A stretch of DNA of 54,070 bases, taken from assembly GCF_902464545.1 (NCBI RefSeq), contig NZ_CABQJR010000016.1, positions 1 through 54,070 on the forward strand, written 5' to 3'. This DNA is from an uncultured Senegalimassilia sp. (GTDB lineage Bacteria > Actinomycetota > Coriobacteriia > Coriobacteriales > Eggerthellaceae). Each line of letters starts with the position of its first letter. Within the stretch, counting starts at the first letter, position 1. Both the position numbers and the translations under genes were made by a program. The notes under the pieces were generated by a model, which saw only the letters and a program-made list of their open reading frames with translations, had not been told where the DNA came from and searched no databases. Below are positions 1-7,947 of the stretch, piece by piece.

Positions 1-1
1 C

Positions 2-46
2 GCTGCCGGCCTCGAGGGCAAGACGGGCACCGTCATCACCGCTTAA
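2..46 (+). CDS. C-terminal end of an unidentified protein (partial)
   Basis: The first bases read in one frame as AAGLEGKTGTVITA followed by a TAA stop at 44-46, which looks like a genuine protein C-terminus cut by the window edge. Only 14 residues are visible, so no family can be named. A short noncoding stretch follows. Confidence 0.4.
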   Translation, partial: AAGLEGKTGTVITA

Positions 47-289
47 TTTGATGACGCCTCAAGGCCGTCGGCAGAAGTCCGAGGATGTTGACCGTTGCAG
101 GAACGCACCACGGATCGTTCAAAACGGCCTTAGGTGGTCTCGGAGCGGAGAGATTCGCGTAGCCTTCGGATTTGTGGGCGATACTCCGAATCGTTTAATC
201 GGAGCGCCACCGAGCACTCGACTCCGGGATGCCATCCACCTATTCGCGGCAGTGCGTGCGCATGCTCTGCCGCAACCCTTCTAAGCGCT

Positions 290-324
290 CTCGGGGTGAA
301 TCCTCTGATAGGGTTTACCCCGAG
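290..324. other. Hairpin in a gene-poor stretch (47-700)
   Basis: The two 15-base arms 290-304 and 310-324 pair almost completely (two G-U pairs) around a 5-base loop. It lies downstream of the partial gene ending at 46 and could terminate it, but no U-tract follows. The rest of 47-609 holds only a small hairpin at 185-204 and overlapping open frames with no protein-like composition; I see no gene there. Confidence 0.45.
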
Positions 325-609
325 GGCCGGCGTTGACGGGTAACACCATACTTCTTCCTTGCGTTGCGTCCCCTCCTCGCGTGATTTCGGACTTCTACGC
401 GTGTGCATGAGCGAGAAGGAAGCATGGTGTTCCTCGTGGAACGTGTTCAGCTGAACGTTTTGCGGGTCTTGGTAGTCGCCCGGAGCTTCTGCTCGGGGCC
501 TCGCATCGTGGCGGTCGGTGGCCCTTCCTATTTTTGCCACCGACTGTGCGAGCGTGAAATGCAGTTTGCCTTGCGACGGAATTCGCCGCTGTCGCATTTT
601 CCATCTGCA

Positions 610-647
610 GGCAATAGCCCCATCGGTAAAGCGATGGGGCTATTGCC
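610..647. terminator. Perfect 16-bp inverted repeat before the luxR-type gene
   Basis: Arm 610-625 (GGCAATAGCCCCATCG) is the exact reverse complement of 632-647, with a 6-base loop. Neither side has a U-tract, so it may be a factor-dependent terminator, an mRNA-stabilising stem or a protein site. It ends 53 bp before the chosen start of the regulator gene and would be inside that gene if an upstream start were used, which argues against the longer reading. Confidence 0.5.
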
Positions 648-700
648 ATATTGAAGAAATAGTAATCTCTTGTATGCTTCCGGTTTTATGGGAAGGGGGC

Positions 701-1657
701 ATGCGCCGCCTTCGGTGCCTTCCAGAACCGACCGTCGATGAAAAACTATTGCGCATCATGTTAAGCGAGTATAATTCCATGTATGGGGACACGTTGATCA
801 CGCATGGAGTGGTGCATATGGAAGATGACATCCATAGGAAACAGAATGACCTGATTCTCAAGCTTTACACTACACCTATGGAAGATTTGCTCGTAACTTG
901 TTGTGATGGTTTGCGGGGGATAATACCTTTCGATCATTCATATACAGCGCTTAACGACCAATCCGATTCGCATAAATCTGCTTTCAACTATCGAAGCACG
1001 GATACCGACGACGAACTTACGGCGTTATATGCGAATTACTATCACGCTATTGACTATCTGTCGTGGTTTTACAATCAATGTTTACCCATGACGATTCGCT
1101 CAACGGATTTAATGCGACCAGAGGTGATTGAGCAGTCGCGTATTCACCAGGAATGGGAAAGCCGTTTAGGCATTTTCTACACGGTAACAGCTTGCATCGC
1201 TGCCGATGATATTCTGTTCGGCACTATTTCCCTTATGCGCTCAAAAGAGCATGGGGATTTCACCGATGAGGAAATGCGCGTGCTTGAAGAAGTGAACGAG
1301 CATCTTTGCAGTCGTTTTCGTCTTGTGTACCCAAATGGCGTGAATCGCTTTATGATGGATTGCGATGCGGACCCCATTGTTGCTACGTACTCTCTTTCCC
1401 CGCGTGAGTGGGAAGTTGCTTGCTTGCTGGTAAAGGGCATATCGCGAGTAGAGATTGCCGATAAGCTAAGCATCAGTAGAAATACCCTCAAGCGCCATAT
1501 TGCCAACATCTACCATAAAATGGGCGTTTCGAACGAGATGCAGTTTTTTGCAGCCCTCAATCGAGTCAGAGACGGGGGGGGGTCCTCAAAAGCCGAAAAT
1601 GACGCTTGGCATTGCTGCGTGATTGGCTGGCGAGATGGACTTTGTTTAGCCTCTTAG
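701..1657 (+). CDS. LuxR-family transcriptional regulator
   Basis: A 318-residue protein ending in a LuxR/FixJ helix-turn-helix: after the start of the domain at LSPREWEVACLLVKG comes the recognition region SRNTLKRHIANIYHKMGVS. The N-terminal ~220 residues have no clear membrane segment and are probably a ligand- or signal-sensing domain (GAF/PAS-like is only a guess). I chose the ATG at 701 because GGAAGG lies just upstream; an open frame continues to 518 but would run through the 16-bp hairpin. An in-frame ATG at 674 is the alternative. A run of nine Gs (1574-1582) sits just after the DNA-binding domain and changes of one base there would alter the last ~27 residues. Single gene, convergent with the diguanylate cyclase. 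DNA-binding role is confident; target genes are unknown. Confidence 0.8.
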   Translation: MRRLRCLPEPTVDEKLLRIMLSEYNSMYGDTLITHGVVHMEDDIHRKQNDLILKLYTTPMEDLLVTCCDGLRGIIPFDHSYTALNDQSDSHKSAFNYRSTDTDDELTALYANYYHAIDYLSWFYNQCLPMTIRSTDLMRPEVIEQSRIHQEWESRLGIFYTVTACIAADDILFGTISLMRSKEHGDFTDEEMRVLEEVNEHLCSRFRLVYPNGVNRFMMDCDADPIVATYSLSPREWEVACLLVKGISRVEIADKLSISRNTLKRHIANIYHKMGVSNEMQFFAALNRVRDGGGSSKAENDAWHCCVIGWRDGLCLAS

Positions 1658-1729
1658 GTGTCTGATGTGTGCTTTCGTCTAAGCGTAGCCTGATTCGTTG
1701 CTTGCAAATGCAGCTGTCTCGTACTTTAC

Positions 1730-1782
1730 GCGAAACCCTTGGAAACGAAGCCTAATGGTCGCATCGCTTCCAGGGGTTTCGC
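1730..1782. terminator. Hairpin between convergent genes
   Basis: Arms 1730-1744 and 1768-1782 form a 15-bp stem with one G-U pair. It lies between the ends of the LuxR-type gene and the diguanylate cyclase, so it can serve both as a bidirectional terminator, although no long U-tract follows on either strand. Confidence 0.45.
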
Positions 1783-1864
1783 TATTCGTTGGGTTGTGCG
1801 CGGACCCGGATCGCCTTCCGTTTGCGCAAGCCTCCTGTGTTTGCGCGTCTTCCCTGTTCAAGCT

Positions 1865-3205
1865 CTAGAACTCACCGAAAAAGGAACAGCTGCCGCGCCC
1901 GCTTTCCTTCGTGTGGTACAGCGCATCGTCCGCGTCCTTGTAGATGCTGTCGCCGGGATCGGGGCGATCGGCGAATGCGGCGCCTGCGCTCAGCGATACC
2001 TGCGGCATGCCGTCGATGGGCTTTGATAGCTCCGTATTCACGAAATCGATCTTCTCCTGGATGGTGTATCGCAGATCGCTGGTCACATCCACCATGATGA
2101 CGGCGAACTCGTCGCCGCCGATGCGGCACACGAAATCGGTGCTACGGAAGGCCACCTGCAGCAGGCTTGACACGCGCTTGAGCACCTGGTCCCCTACGGC
2201 GTGGCCGAAGGTGTCGTTGATGGATTTGAACTGGTCGACGTCGGCCAAGATGAGCGCGAAGTCGTGCTTGCCGTCATTGTGGAGCTTCAGGGCCTTGTCG
2301 AACGATCCGCGATTGAGCAGGTCGGTCAGCGGGTCGTGCTCGGCCTGATGTTTGACGACCATGTGCGTGGCCTCGTTTTCCGTGAACACGCGGTTATACG
2401 TTTCCGCCAACACTTGCAGCTCGCCGGCGCCCTGCACGGGGAACAGCTGGTTGGCCTTGATGCTGTCGCCGAAGCTTAGCAGGGGTTTCACGACGGCGCG
2501 ACGGACGAGCGCGCAGATGATCAACGTCAGGGCGATGTATATCGCTATGCATGCCTCGATCGTGCCATAAATGCCATCGAATACGGAAGCGGCGCGGTTT
2601 TGGCTGCCTATTGTGGCATCGGTTACCTTAGCGATGCAATCGCTGGTGTGGCTGTTGATGGAATCCTTCGCTTCCTCGTATTTGGAATCAGAGACGAGGT
2701 TCTGTGCCTCGTAAATCATGCTGTCGTGCGACGTGCGCGAATCCTCATCGCTGATCTGGCATGATGCGATTTCGGGCCACGGGGAGGGATCGATGCCGTT
2801 CGCCTCGCAGATCAGGCGCATGGCGTAGAACTCGGTGTTCATCAGCTCGTTTGATTCGTCCATCGCGGTGCGTAGCGATTCGTATGCGTCGTTTCCCTCA
2901 AACCGGCTTTTGAGGTCCGCAAACGCCTCGTCGAACTGCTCGTTGTCGTTGGCCATGGAGAAGTAGCTATCGATATATTCCGGTTTGGCGGTCATGGTGA
3001 CCAGGCGAACCTGCTCGGTCAGGTAATCCGACCTGTCCTGCATTTGCTGTGCATCGCTTTCGCAGGAGATGTATGCCTCGTTTGCCTGTTGCAGCACCTC
3101 GAACTGCGCCCGCCCTTGCCAAAACAGGATGGCGCATGCGATGCCAAGCGCAAGCGTTATCGCGGTGTTTGCGAAGCTGACGGTCTGGACATGGACCCTT
3201 CTCAT
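1865..3205 (-). CDS. Membrane-anchored diguanylate cyclase (GGDEF)
   Basis: A 446-residue protein that should make cyclic-di-GMP from two GTP at the inner face of the membrane. It has an N-terminal membrane helix (about residues 10-30), an extracytoplasmic sensor region of ~180 residues with several cysteines, a second membrane helix near 215-240, and a C-terminal GGDEF domain. The catalytic signature is intact (RIGGDEFAVI, GGDEF at about 363-367), the substrate region DVDQFKSINDTFGH is present, and the RxxD product-inhibition site (RSTD, about 354-357) is intact, so feedback control is expected. The start is supported by AGGAGGGGG 5-6 bases upstream. No EAL partner is visible nearby. Signal sensed is unknown. 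Confidence 0.9.
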   Translation of the reverse strand: MRRVHVQTVSFANTAITLALGIACAILFWQGRAQFEVLQQANEAYISCESDAQQMQDRSDYLTEQVRLVTMTAKPEYIDSYFSMANDNEQFDEAFADLKSRFEGNDAYESLRTAMDESNELMNTEFYAMRLICEANGIDPSPWPEIASCQISDEDSRTSHDSMIYEAQNLVSDSKYEEAKDSINSHTSDCIAKVTDATIGSQNRAASVFDGIYGTIEACIAIYIALTLIICALVRRAVVKPLLSFGDSIKANQLFPVQGAGELQVLAETYNRVFTENEATHMVVKHQAEHDPLTDLLNRGSFDKALKLHNDGKHDFALILADVDQFKSINDTFGHAVGDQVLKRVSSLLQVAFRSTDFVCRIGGDEFAVIMVDVTSDLRYTIQEKIDFVNTELSKPIDGMPQVSLSAGAAFADRPDPGDSIYKDADDALYHTKESGRGSCSFFGEF

Positions 3206-3450
3206 GGCTTTTGCCCCCTCCTGCCGCCTCAGACGGCGTTTTCACAGCAGGTAATTATAGGGCTTATCGTCTGCCATCGGTTAGCGTGGGCAAGGGGGTA
3301 ACGAAAAATTGTATGCGCATTTTGAAAGCCGAACGCGTCCAGAAAAGAGAAAAGACATGGCGCGCGCCGTCGGTGTGATTCGGGTGCTGGATGAACGCAC
3401 CTCCGTCCCCTGTTCACGCGTCCCGCCGTCGAATCAGGATGGCCTTGGGT

Positions 3451-3486
3451 CAAAAAAGGGAAGGGACTCGAATACGAGCCCCTTCA
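3451..3486 (-). terminator. Rho-independent terminator of the AGCS symporter gene
   Basis: Read on the minus strand, a 10-bp stem (one G-U) with a 4-base loop is followed by CCCTTTTTTG. It begins about 26 bases after the symporter stop codon. The rest of 3206-3450 is intergenic and shows no gene. Confidence 0.85.
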
Positions 3487-3511
3487 ACGCGTGCGGAGAT
3501 GTAAAACTGCT

Positions 3512-5047
3512 CTACTTTTCGTGGTATTGCGGAATCTCGGTCCTGTCGACTTCTTCCAGGTTGTGGTCGTACACGTAGTGCTTCGTTTCGCGGGCGATGA
3601 TGACGGACAGGCCCAGGACCGCGATGCAGTTCGGGATGGCCATGAGCGCGTTCATCACGTCGGCCACATTCCATACCACGGAGCTGAGGTTGGAGACCGT
3701 GGCGCTGCCGGCGGCGTCGCCGACCATCATGCAGCCCCAGAACACGAACAGCAGGAACACGATGTAGTAGGGGATGACGGCCTTCTTGCCCAACAGGTAG
3801 CTGATGGCGCGGTTACCGTACTGGCTCCAGCCCAGGATGGTGGAGTACGCGAAGGTGACCAGGCCGACCAGCAGCACCAAGGGGCCGAACACGGGGATCT
3901 TCTCGAACGCGGCGGTCGCAAGGCCGGCGCCTGAGGAGATGGTGCCGTTGGCGATAGCCGTGGAGAGCTCGGGGTTCGCCAGCAGCGTGGTCATGAGCAT
4001 CAGGCCCGTGATGGCGCACACCACGACGGTATCCCAGAACGTGCCGGTCATGGAAACCAACGCCTGACGTGCGGGGTTCTTCGTGGTGGCGGAGGAGGCG
4101 ACCAGCGGGGCGGAGCCCAGGCCGGACTCGTTGGAGAAGATGCCGCGCTTGAAGCCGAACTGCAGGGCCAGGGTGATGGTCGATCCCACCGCGCCGCCGG
4201 CGGCGCCTGCGGGGGTGAAGGCGCCCACGATGATCTGGCGGATCGCCTCGCCCAGGAACTGGCCGTTCATGCCGATGATGATCAGGCAGCACACCACGTA
4301 GAAGACGGCCATGACGGGGACCAGCTTCTCGCACACCTTGGAGATGGACTTGATGCCGCCCAGGATGACGATGGCCACAAGAGCCACAACCACGGCGCCC
4401 ACCAGCCACTGCGGGATGGCCTTGCCGTCGATAAGCGAGGTGTTGTACAGCGCATCTGCCAGGGAGTTCGACTGCGTGGAGGCGCCGATGCCGAAGGCTG
4501 CCAACGATGCGAACAGGGCGAACAGGATGGCCAGGATGCGGCCGGCCTTCTTGTTCTTGAAGCAGCGCTCGAGGGCGTACATGGCGCCGCCGAGCATCTT
4601 GCCGGAGTGATCCTTCACGCGGTACTTCACGCCGATGAACACCTCGGAGTACTTCGTGGCGATACCCAGGATGCCGGTGATCCACATCCAGAAGATGGCG
4701 CCAGGGCCGCCGAACAGCAGGCCCGTACCCACGCCGACGATGTTGCCCGTTCCGATGGTGGCGGCAAGAGCCGTGGTCAGCGCGCCGAACTGGGTGATGT
4801 CGCCGTCGGCGTTGGAGGGGTCATCCTTGGTGACGGACAGCTTGATGCCGGTGCCGATCTTGCGCTGGATGAAGCCGGTGCGGATGGTCATGAAGATGTG
4901 CGTGCCCAGCAGCAGCAAGATCATGATAGGACCCCACACGAAGCCATCGACGGCATCGATGACGTCGAGCGGGCTGGTGGCGGTGGCGATTCCCTCCGCA
5001 AGTCCGGTGAACGGCGTGATGAAGAACGATGTAAGGAAATCCTCCAT
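3512..5047 (-). CDS. Alanine/glycine:cation symporter (AGCS family)
   Basis: A 511-residue polytopic membrane protein that should import alanine or glycine with sodium. The family hallmark near the N-terminus is present (FGALTTALAATIGTGNIVGV), and about ten to eleven hydrophobic segments follow. The family's usual length is 440-550 residues. The ATG at 5047 has AAAGGGAAAGG just upstream on the minus strand. The gene stands alone with its own terminator. The leader upstream (5060-5115) contains an imperfect inverted repeat, but I could not match it to a glycine riboswitch. Substrate within the family (alanine, glycine or both) cannot be read from sequence. Confidence 0.92.
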   Translation of the reverse strand: MEDFLTSFFITPFTGLAEGIATATSPLDVIDAVDGFVWGPIMILLLLGTHIFMTIRTGFIQRKIGTGIKLSVTKDDPSNADGDITQFGALTTALAATIGTGNIVGVGTGLLFGGPGAIFWMWITGILGIATKYSEVFIGVKYRVKDHSGKMLGGAMYALERCFKNKKAGRILAILFALFASLAAFGIGASTQSNSLADALYNTSLIDGKAIPQWLVGAVVVALVAIVILGGIKSISKVCEKLVPVMAVFYVVCCLIIIGMNGQFLGEAIRQIIVGAFTPAGAAGGAVGSTITLALQFGFKRGIFSNESGLGSAPLVASSATTKNPARQALVSMTGTFWDTVVVCAITGLMLMTTLLANPELSTAIANGTISSGAGLATAAFEKIPVFGPLVLLVGLVTFAYSTILGWSQYGNRAISYLLGKKAVIPYYIVFLLFVFWGCMMVGDAAGSATVSNLSSVVWNVADVMNALMAIPNCIAVLGLSVIIARETKHYVYDHNLEEVDRTEIPQYHEK

Positions 5048-5375
5048 GGCCTTTCCCTTTCCCTATCGGGAAGAGCGCATGCGTTCAGGAGAACCGAACG
5101 GGGGAGCGGGTCTCCCTAACGCATACCCTTTCCTCGCGTATATGACAGGGAAAACGCTACCGAAGGCAGTTTACGGAATTGTTTCGATTTGGAAAACGAA
5201 CGCGTTGCGGCATTAATTGCGTGCTATGCGGCAGGGAAGGGGCGCCTTGAGTATGCCAGGCGGAATGTCCGGCTCCTTTAATGGGTGCTTCTATTGTCGG
5301 AGTGGCGCGGTCGGAGCCAATCTTGCCGGCGCTTCCCTAGGTCCTTAGTCGTAGCTATGCGGCGATTGAAATAGA

Positions 5376-5415
5376 CTAAACTAGACTAACGCTTGAATTG
5401 TTTAGTCTAGTTTAG
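5376..5415. repeat. 14-bp perfect inverted repeat (possible operator)
   Basis: CTAAACTAGACTAA at 5376-5389 is the reverse complement of 5402-5415, separated by 12 bases; the motif TAGACTAA is also directly repeated in the left arm. It is AT-rich in a GC-rich setting and lies downstream of the gene remnant at 5429-5640. It resembles a binding site for a dimeric regulator rather than a terminator. The remainder of 5048-5375 shows no gene. Confidence 0.5.
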
Positions 5416-5428
5416 CCATCGAATTAGA

Positions 5429-5640
5429 TTATTTGATAAGCTCCCATTTTCCGCCAGATGTTGCTGCGCCGGCTTGAATCTTGCCTTCCTTGCGAAGCTG
5501 CTGAAGCAAATAGCTTACATGTTTAGCGCGGCGACTATGGAAGAGATTACCAAGTTCGGATAACGACCCTCGATTAAACCCTTGCTACGCAGCATCTTTG
5601 CCTGCTTTGAAGAAGTCGTTCCCGTAAAGCGCTAGTAAAC
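5429..5640 (-). pseudogene. Remnant of an AlbA_2/RecG-like ATP-binding protein
   Basis: On the minus strand two frames carry protein-like fragments. One reads KQAKMLRSKGLIEGRYPNLV, which resembles the C-terminal region of divergent AAA/AlbA_2 ATP-binding proteins; the other ends SGGKWELIK before a TAA at 5429-5431 and contains HVSYLLQQLRKEGKIQ, a winged-helix-like stretch. Stops interrupt both frames and no start is present. The neighbouring intact gene on the same strand belongs to the same broad family, so this may be the decayed end of a duplicate or of an older insertion. The match is from memory of the family, so the call is tentative. Confidence 0.4.
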
Positions 5641-5689
5641 AGCCTGGGGTTCGTGATGCGCTGAGGGCGGCGGCCGTTCGAAAGAAAGG

Positions 5690-5724
5690 GCAAAAGCGCG
5701 GGAGCACCTGGGTGCTCCCGCGCA
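5690..5724 (-). terminator. Terminator of the AlbA_2-type gene
   Basis: The arms 5697-5709 and 5712-5724 (GCGCGGGAGCACC and its complement) pair perfectly; on the minus strand the stem is followed by TTTTGCCCTTTC. It lies 20 bases after the stop codon. Confidence 0.8.
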
Positions 5725-5743
5725 GTAAGCAGTAAGCAGTAAG
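5723..5743. repeat. Three tandem copies of GCAGTAA
   Basis: The heptamer GCAGTAA occurs three times without spacing between the stop codon of the AlbA_2-type gene and its terminator hairpin. Too short and too few to be a CRISPR or integron structure; probably slippage. Confidence 0.85.
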
Positions 5744-7150
5744 CTAGTTCGTCGTGTCGCCTCTTACCTTGTAGAACTGCTGCGGGTCGTTCGGGCCGCT
5801 TCCCACCCACTCGAGTTCACCCTTATCTGCAAGTTCGCGTAGGATTCTCGACGCCGTCAGTCTGCCAACTCCTGCGGCCTCTGCGAGTTCTCTGGTGGTG
5901 ACCCTGCCCCCTTCAGATGCCAGGCGCATCGCGATGGATGTTCGATCCGCGGCGGTTAGGCTCTCTGTTTGAGCGGTCCTTCCTGTGTAGTCGGCCTTGC
6001 TTGCTGTGGCGTTTCGCGCGCCCGGCAGATCGAAGCGGACGACGGTTGAGGTGACGGTCTGCTCGAACTTGAACGAAACGCCAGCCGCTTCGCACGTCTC
6101 TTTGATGCGGGGTATACCGGTGCCGTACTGCTCGATGACGTCGGCCTTGTAGAGCGCCTCGGCGATCAGCGGGTTGCGGGGATGGAACTCGTTAGCGTCG
6201 CCGGAGAGGTGCTTTTCGGGTGAGTCGCCCTCGGGGAACAAGCCCGGGCTGACGATCTCGACGAAGTCCTTGAACACGTTGACCTGCACCGAGGTGCCGG
6301 TAGTGTAGTCGCGGTGGCACAGCGCGTTGGCGAGCGTCTCTCGGATGGCCTCGAGCGGGACCTCGGGGACCTCCTGGCGGCGCATGCCGGCCTTGCCGAT
6401 GACGACCTCGCTGCGGATGTTCCTGACGACGTAGCGCTCTGCCAGATCGAGCAGCTCGAGCATGGGCCCCTGTTCGCGGCACATGTCGGCGATCTGCGCC
6501 TTGGTGTTGGTCTTGAACAGGCCGAGCTTCATCCTGGGGCACAGGTCCCTGCCCTCGCAGAGCAGCACGTCGGCTGCATTGGTGAGCGTGCCGTCAGCTG
6601 CGATGAGCCTGAGCCTGTCGAGCTCGTTTCGTGCGCTTGTGAACCCGGTGGGGATACGGCCCGCCTCGTTGCCGAGTCTAACGAGGTCGCGCAGCGCCTT
6701 CTCGTCGATGTCGGATGCGGGCCTGCCGGACGGCTGGGAGTCCCAGGGGTTGCGGGCGCGGTCCCGCTTGATGATCATCGTGCTGAGCTTGGAGGCCGTC
6801 ATCGCCTTATTGGACGTCCCGACGCGGATGAAGTACCGGCCGTCCGCCGAGTACGGCCCCTCGACCCCGGCGAAGGCGACGCGGACGTACGTCCTGCCGT
6901 CATCCGGGGCAAGGCGTTCGATGGTGGGGGATATGGGCGGCTCTATCTTGTCGGCGATCCAGCCTGCGACCTGCCGAATCGTTGAATCCGTGACATCCTG
7001 GCCGATAACGTCGCCGTTGTCCTTGACGCCGAAGTACAGCTCGCCGCCGCCGTGCTTGTTGAGCATGGCGCTGATGGCCTGCAGGGCCTCCTTGTGCTCG
7101 CCCGTGGACTTCTTGAACTCGACGATCTCGCTCTCGCTGCCCAGGTTCAC
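5744..7150 (-). CDS. AlbA_2 (Schlafen-like) ATP-binding transcriptional regulator
   Basis: A 468-residue protein with three parts: an N-terminal AlbA_2/Schlafen-type domain (starting ESEIVEFKKSTGEHKEAL, with HGGGELYFGVKDNG), a RecG-like/HATPase_c_4 region around EAIRETLANALCHRDYTTG, and a C-terminal winged helix (TTRELAEAAGVGRLTASRIL). Such proteins are usually annotated as ATP-binding proteins or putative regulators and are frequent in accessory regions and near defence genes; the biochemical role is not established. I chose the GTG at 7150 because AGAGGAG precedes it by six bases and homologues begin near VNLGSESE. Extending to an ATG at 7255 would translate the tRNA terminator hairpin, which is implausible. 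The gene lies directly downstream of an initiator tRNA and next to a related gene remnant, as expected for an acquired segment. Confidence 0.82.
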   Translation of the reverse strand: MNLGSESEIVEFKKSTGEHKEALQAISAMLNKHGGGELYFGVKDNGDVIGQDVTDSTIRQVAGWIADKIEPPISPTIERLAPDDGRTYVRVAFAGVEGPYSADGRYFIRVGTSNKAMTASKLSTMIIKRDRARNPWDSQPSGRPASDIDEKALRDLVRLGNEAGRIPTGFTSARNELDRLRLIAADGTLTNAADVLLCEGRDLCPRMKLGLFKTNTKAQIADMCREQGPMLELLDLAERYVVRNIRSEVVIGKAGMRRQEVPEVPLEAIRETLANALCHRDYTTGTSVQVNVFKDFVEIVSPGLFPEGDSPEKHLSGDANEFHPRNPLIAEALYKADVIEQYGTGIPRIKETCEAAGVSFKFEQTVTSTVVRFDLPGARNATASKADYTGRTAQTESLTAADRTSIAMRLASEGGRVTTRELAEAAGVGRLTASRILRELADKGELEWVGSGPNDPQQFYKVRGDTTN

Positions 7151-7221
7151 CCGCGACTCCTCTTCCGCTTGATTGCATGAGACCACATTATCGACCCAAA
7201 AAGAGGAAATGAAAACCGGGA

Positions 7222-7250
7222 AACAAAAAAGCCGCCCGTTGGGCGGCTTG
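7222..7250 (-). terminator. Terminator of tRNA-fMet
   Basis: On the minus strand a perfect 9-bp stem (AAGCCGCCC / GGGCGGCTT) with a 3-base loop is followed by TTTTGTTT, immediately after the tRNA 3' end. Confidence 0.9.
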
Positions 7251-7256
7251 AACATT

Positions 7257-7333
7257 TGGTCGCGGGGGCAGGATTTGAACCTACGGCCTCCGGGTTATGA
7301 GCCCGGCGAGCTACCAGACTGCTCCACCCCGCA
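7257..7333 (-). tRNA. Initiator tRNA-fMet (CAT)
   Basis: A 77-nt cloverleaf with anticodon CAT, encoded CCA, and TTCAAATC in the T-loop. It is the initiator rather than elongator species: the anticodon stem has three consecutive G:C pairs (GGGCTCATAACCC) and the 1:72 position is not a Watson-Crick pair (U1/G72). Confidence 0.95.
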
Positions 7334-7387
7334 ATATGTGACCCGCTTTTCTCGGAACCGAATGTTTCAGAAAAGCTGCAAGAAAGA

Positions 7388-7416
7388 ACTATACGCGTCA
7401 TCCCGCCGTGATGCAA
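7388..7416 (-). promoter_or_regulatory. Sigma-70-type promoter of tRNA-fMet
   Basis: On the minus strand TTGCAT (7411-7416) and TATAGT (7388-7393) are separated by exactly 17 bases, about 55 bp upstream of the tRNA. Confidence 0.75.
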
Positions 7417-7710
7417 GCAAATGATTTCCTGTCACAGAACCTTCACAAATGGACGGCACTTCAGGGCGAGCCGTAGTAGCATTATGAGGGCTCCGTAGGT
7501 GACGCAACGGCAATGCGATCGATTTCTGTTTGCGATGCTACAACGAAGATACGGGGAACCTTATCAGGCGAATCTGCGGCACCTCTGCGGGCAAACCCGC
7601 GGCAAGCCCTATAGACAACGCCTGCGCAGACGCCCCGTCTACCGCTCAGGGAAGATTAGCGCCCGCTGACTTTGACAGGAAAGCAACCTCTTTTTACAAT
7701 ACGGCATTGC

Positions 7711-7784
7711 TTGCGCGAATTCTGCTAGCGCAATCATTCTGCTAAGGGCTTTCTGCCCGCATCCGACGCATTCTGCTGAGCGTC
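7711..7784. other. Three consecutive small hairpins with TTCTGC in the loop
   Basis: The stems are 7711-7716/7728-7733, 7746-7749/7755-7758 and 7765-7769/7780-7784. The loops of the first and third contain TTCTGCT; the second has TTTCT closed by GCCC. The octamer ATTCTGCT occurs at 7719, 7736 and 7770. The region is ~165 bp upstream of the selenium cassette start. It could be a set of operator sites or a structured leader. The rest of 7417-7947 has no supported gene. Confidence 0.4.
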
Positions 7785-7947
7785 GATTTCGCCGCGCTTT
7801 GACGCGGCTTGCATTGTTTTCCGTTTCGAATGGCGTTTTGGGCGTGTTCTGCCTTGTCGTCCCCGCGGGCCTGCGGTCCGCGCGTGCGCATACGCGACGG
7901 AGGATCGAATGCGAACGATTCATCTTTATATATGGAAAGGGACTTCC

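Noticed and set aside
47..600. Several overlapping ORFs of 60-155 codons on both strands
   Set aside because: None has a good ribosome site, conserved motif or consistent codon use.
5150..5180. Sequence ACCGAAGGCAG resembling the glycine riboswitch core
   Set aside because: It is on the plus strand, opposite in direction to the AGCS symporter gene, and the flanking helices are missing.
5723..5743. CRISPR-like array
   Set aside because: Only three 7-bp units with no spacers; no other repeats of CRISPR form and no cas genes in the window.
7151..7255. N-terminal extension of the AlbA_2-type protein to an ATG at 7255
   Set aside because: It would translate the tRNA-fMet terminator; a GTG at 7150 with a good ribosome site matches the family start.
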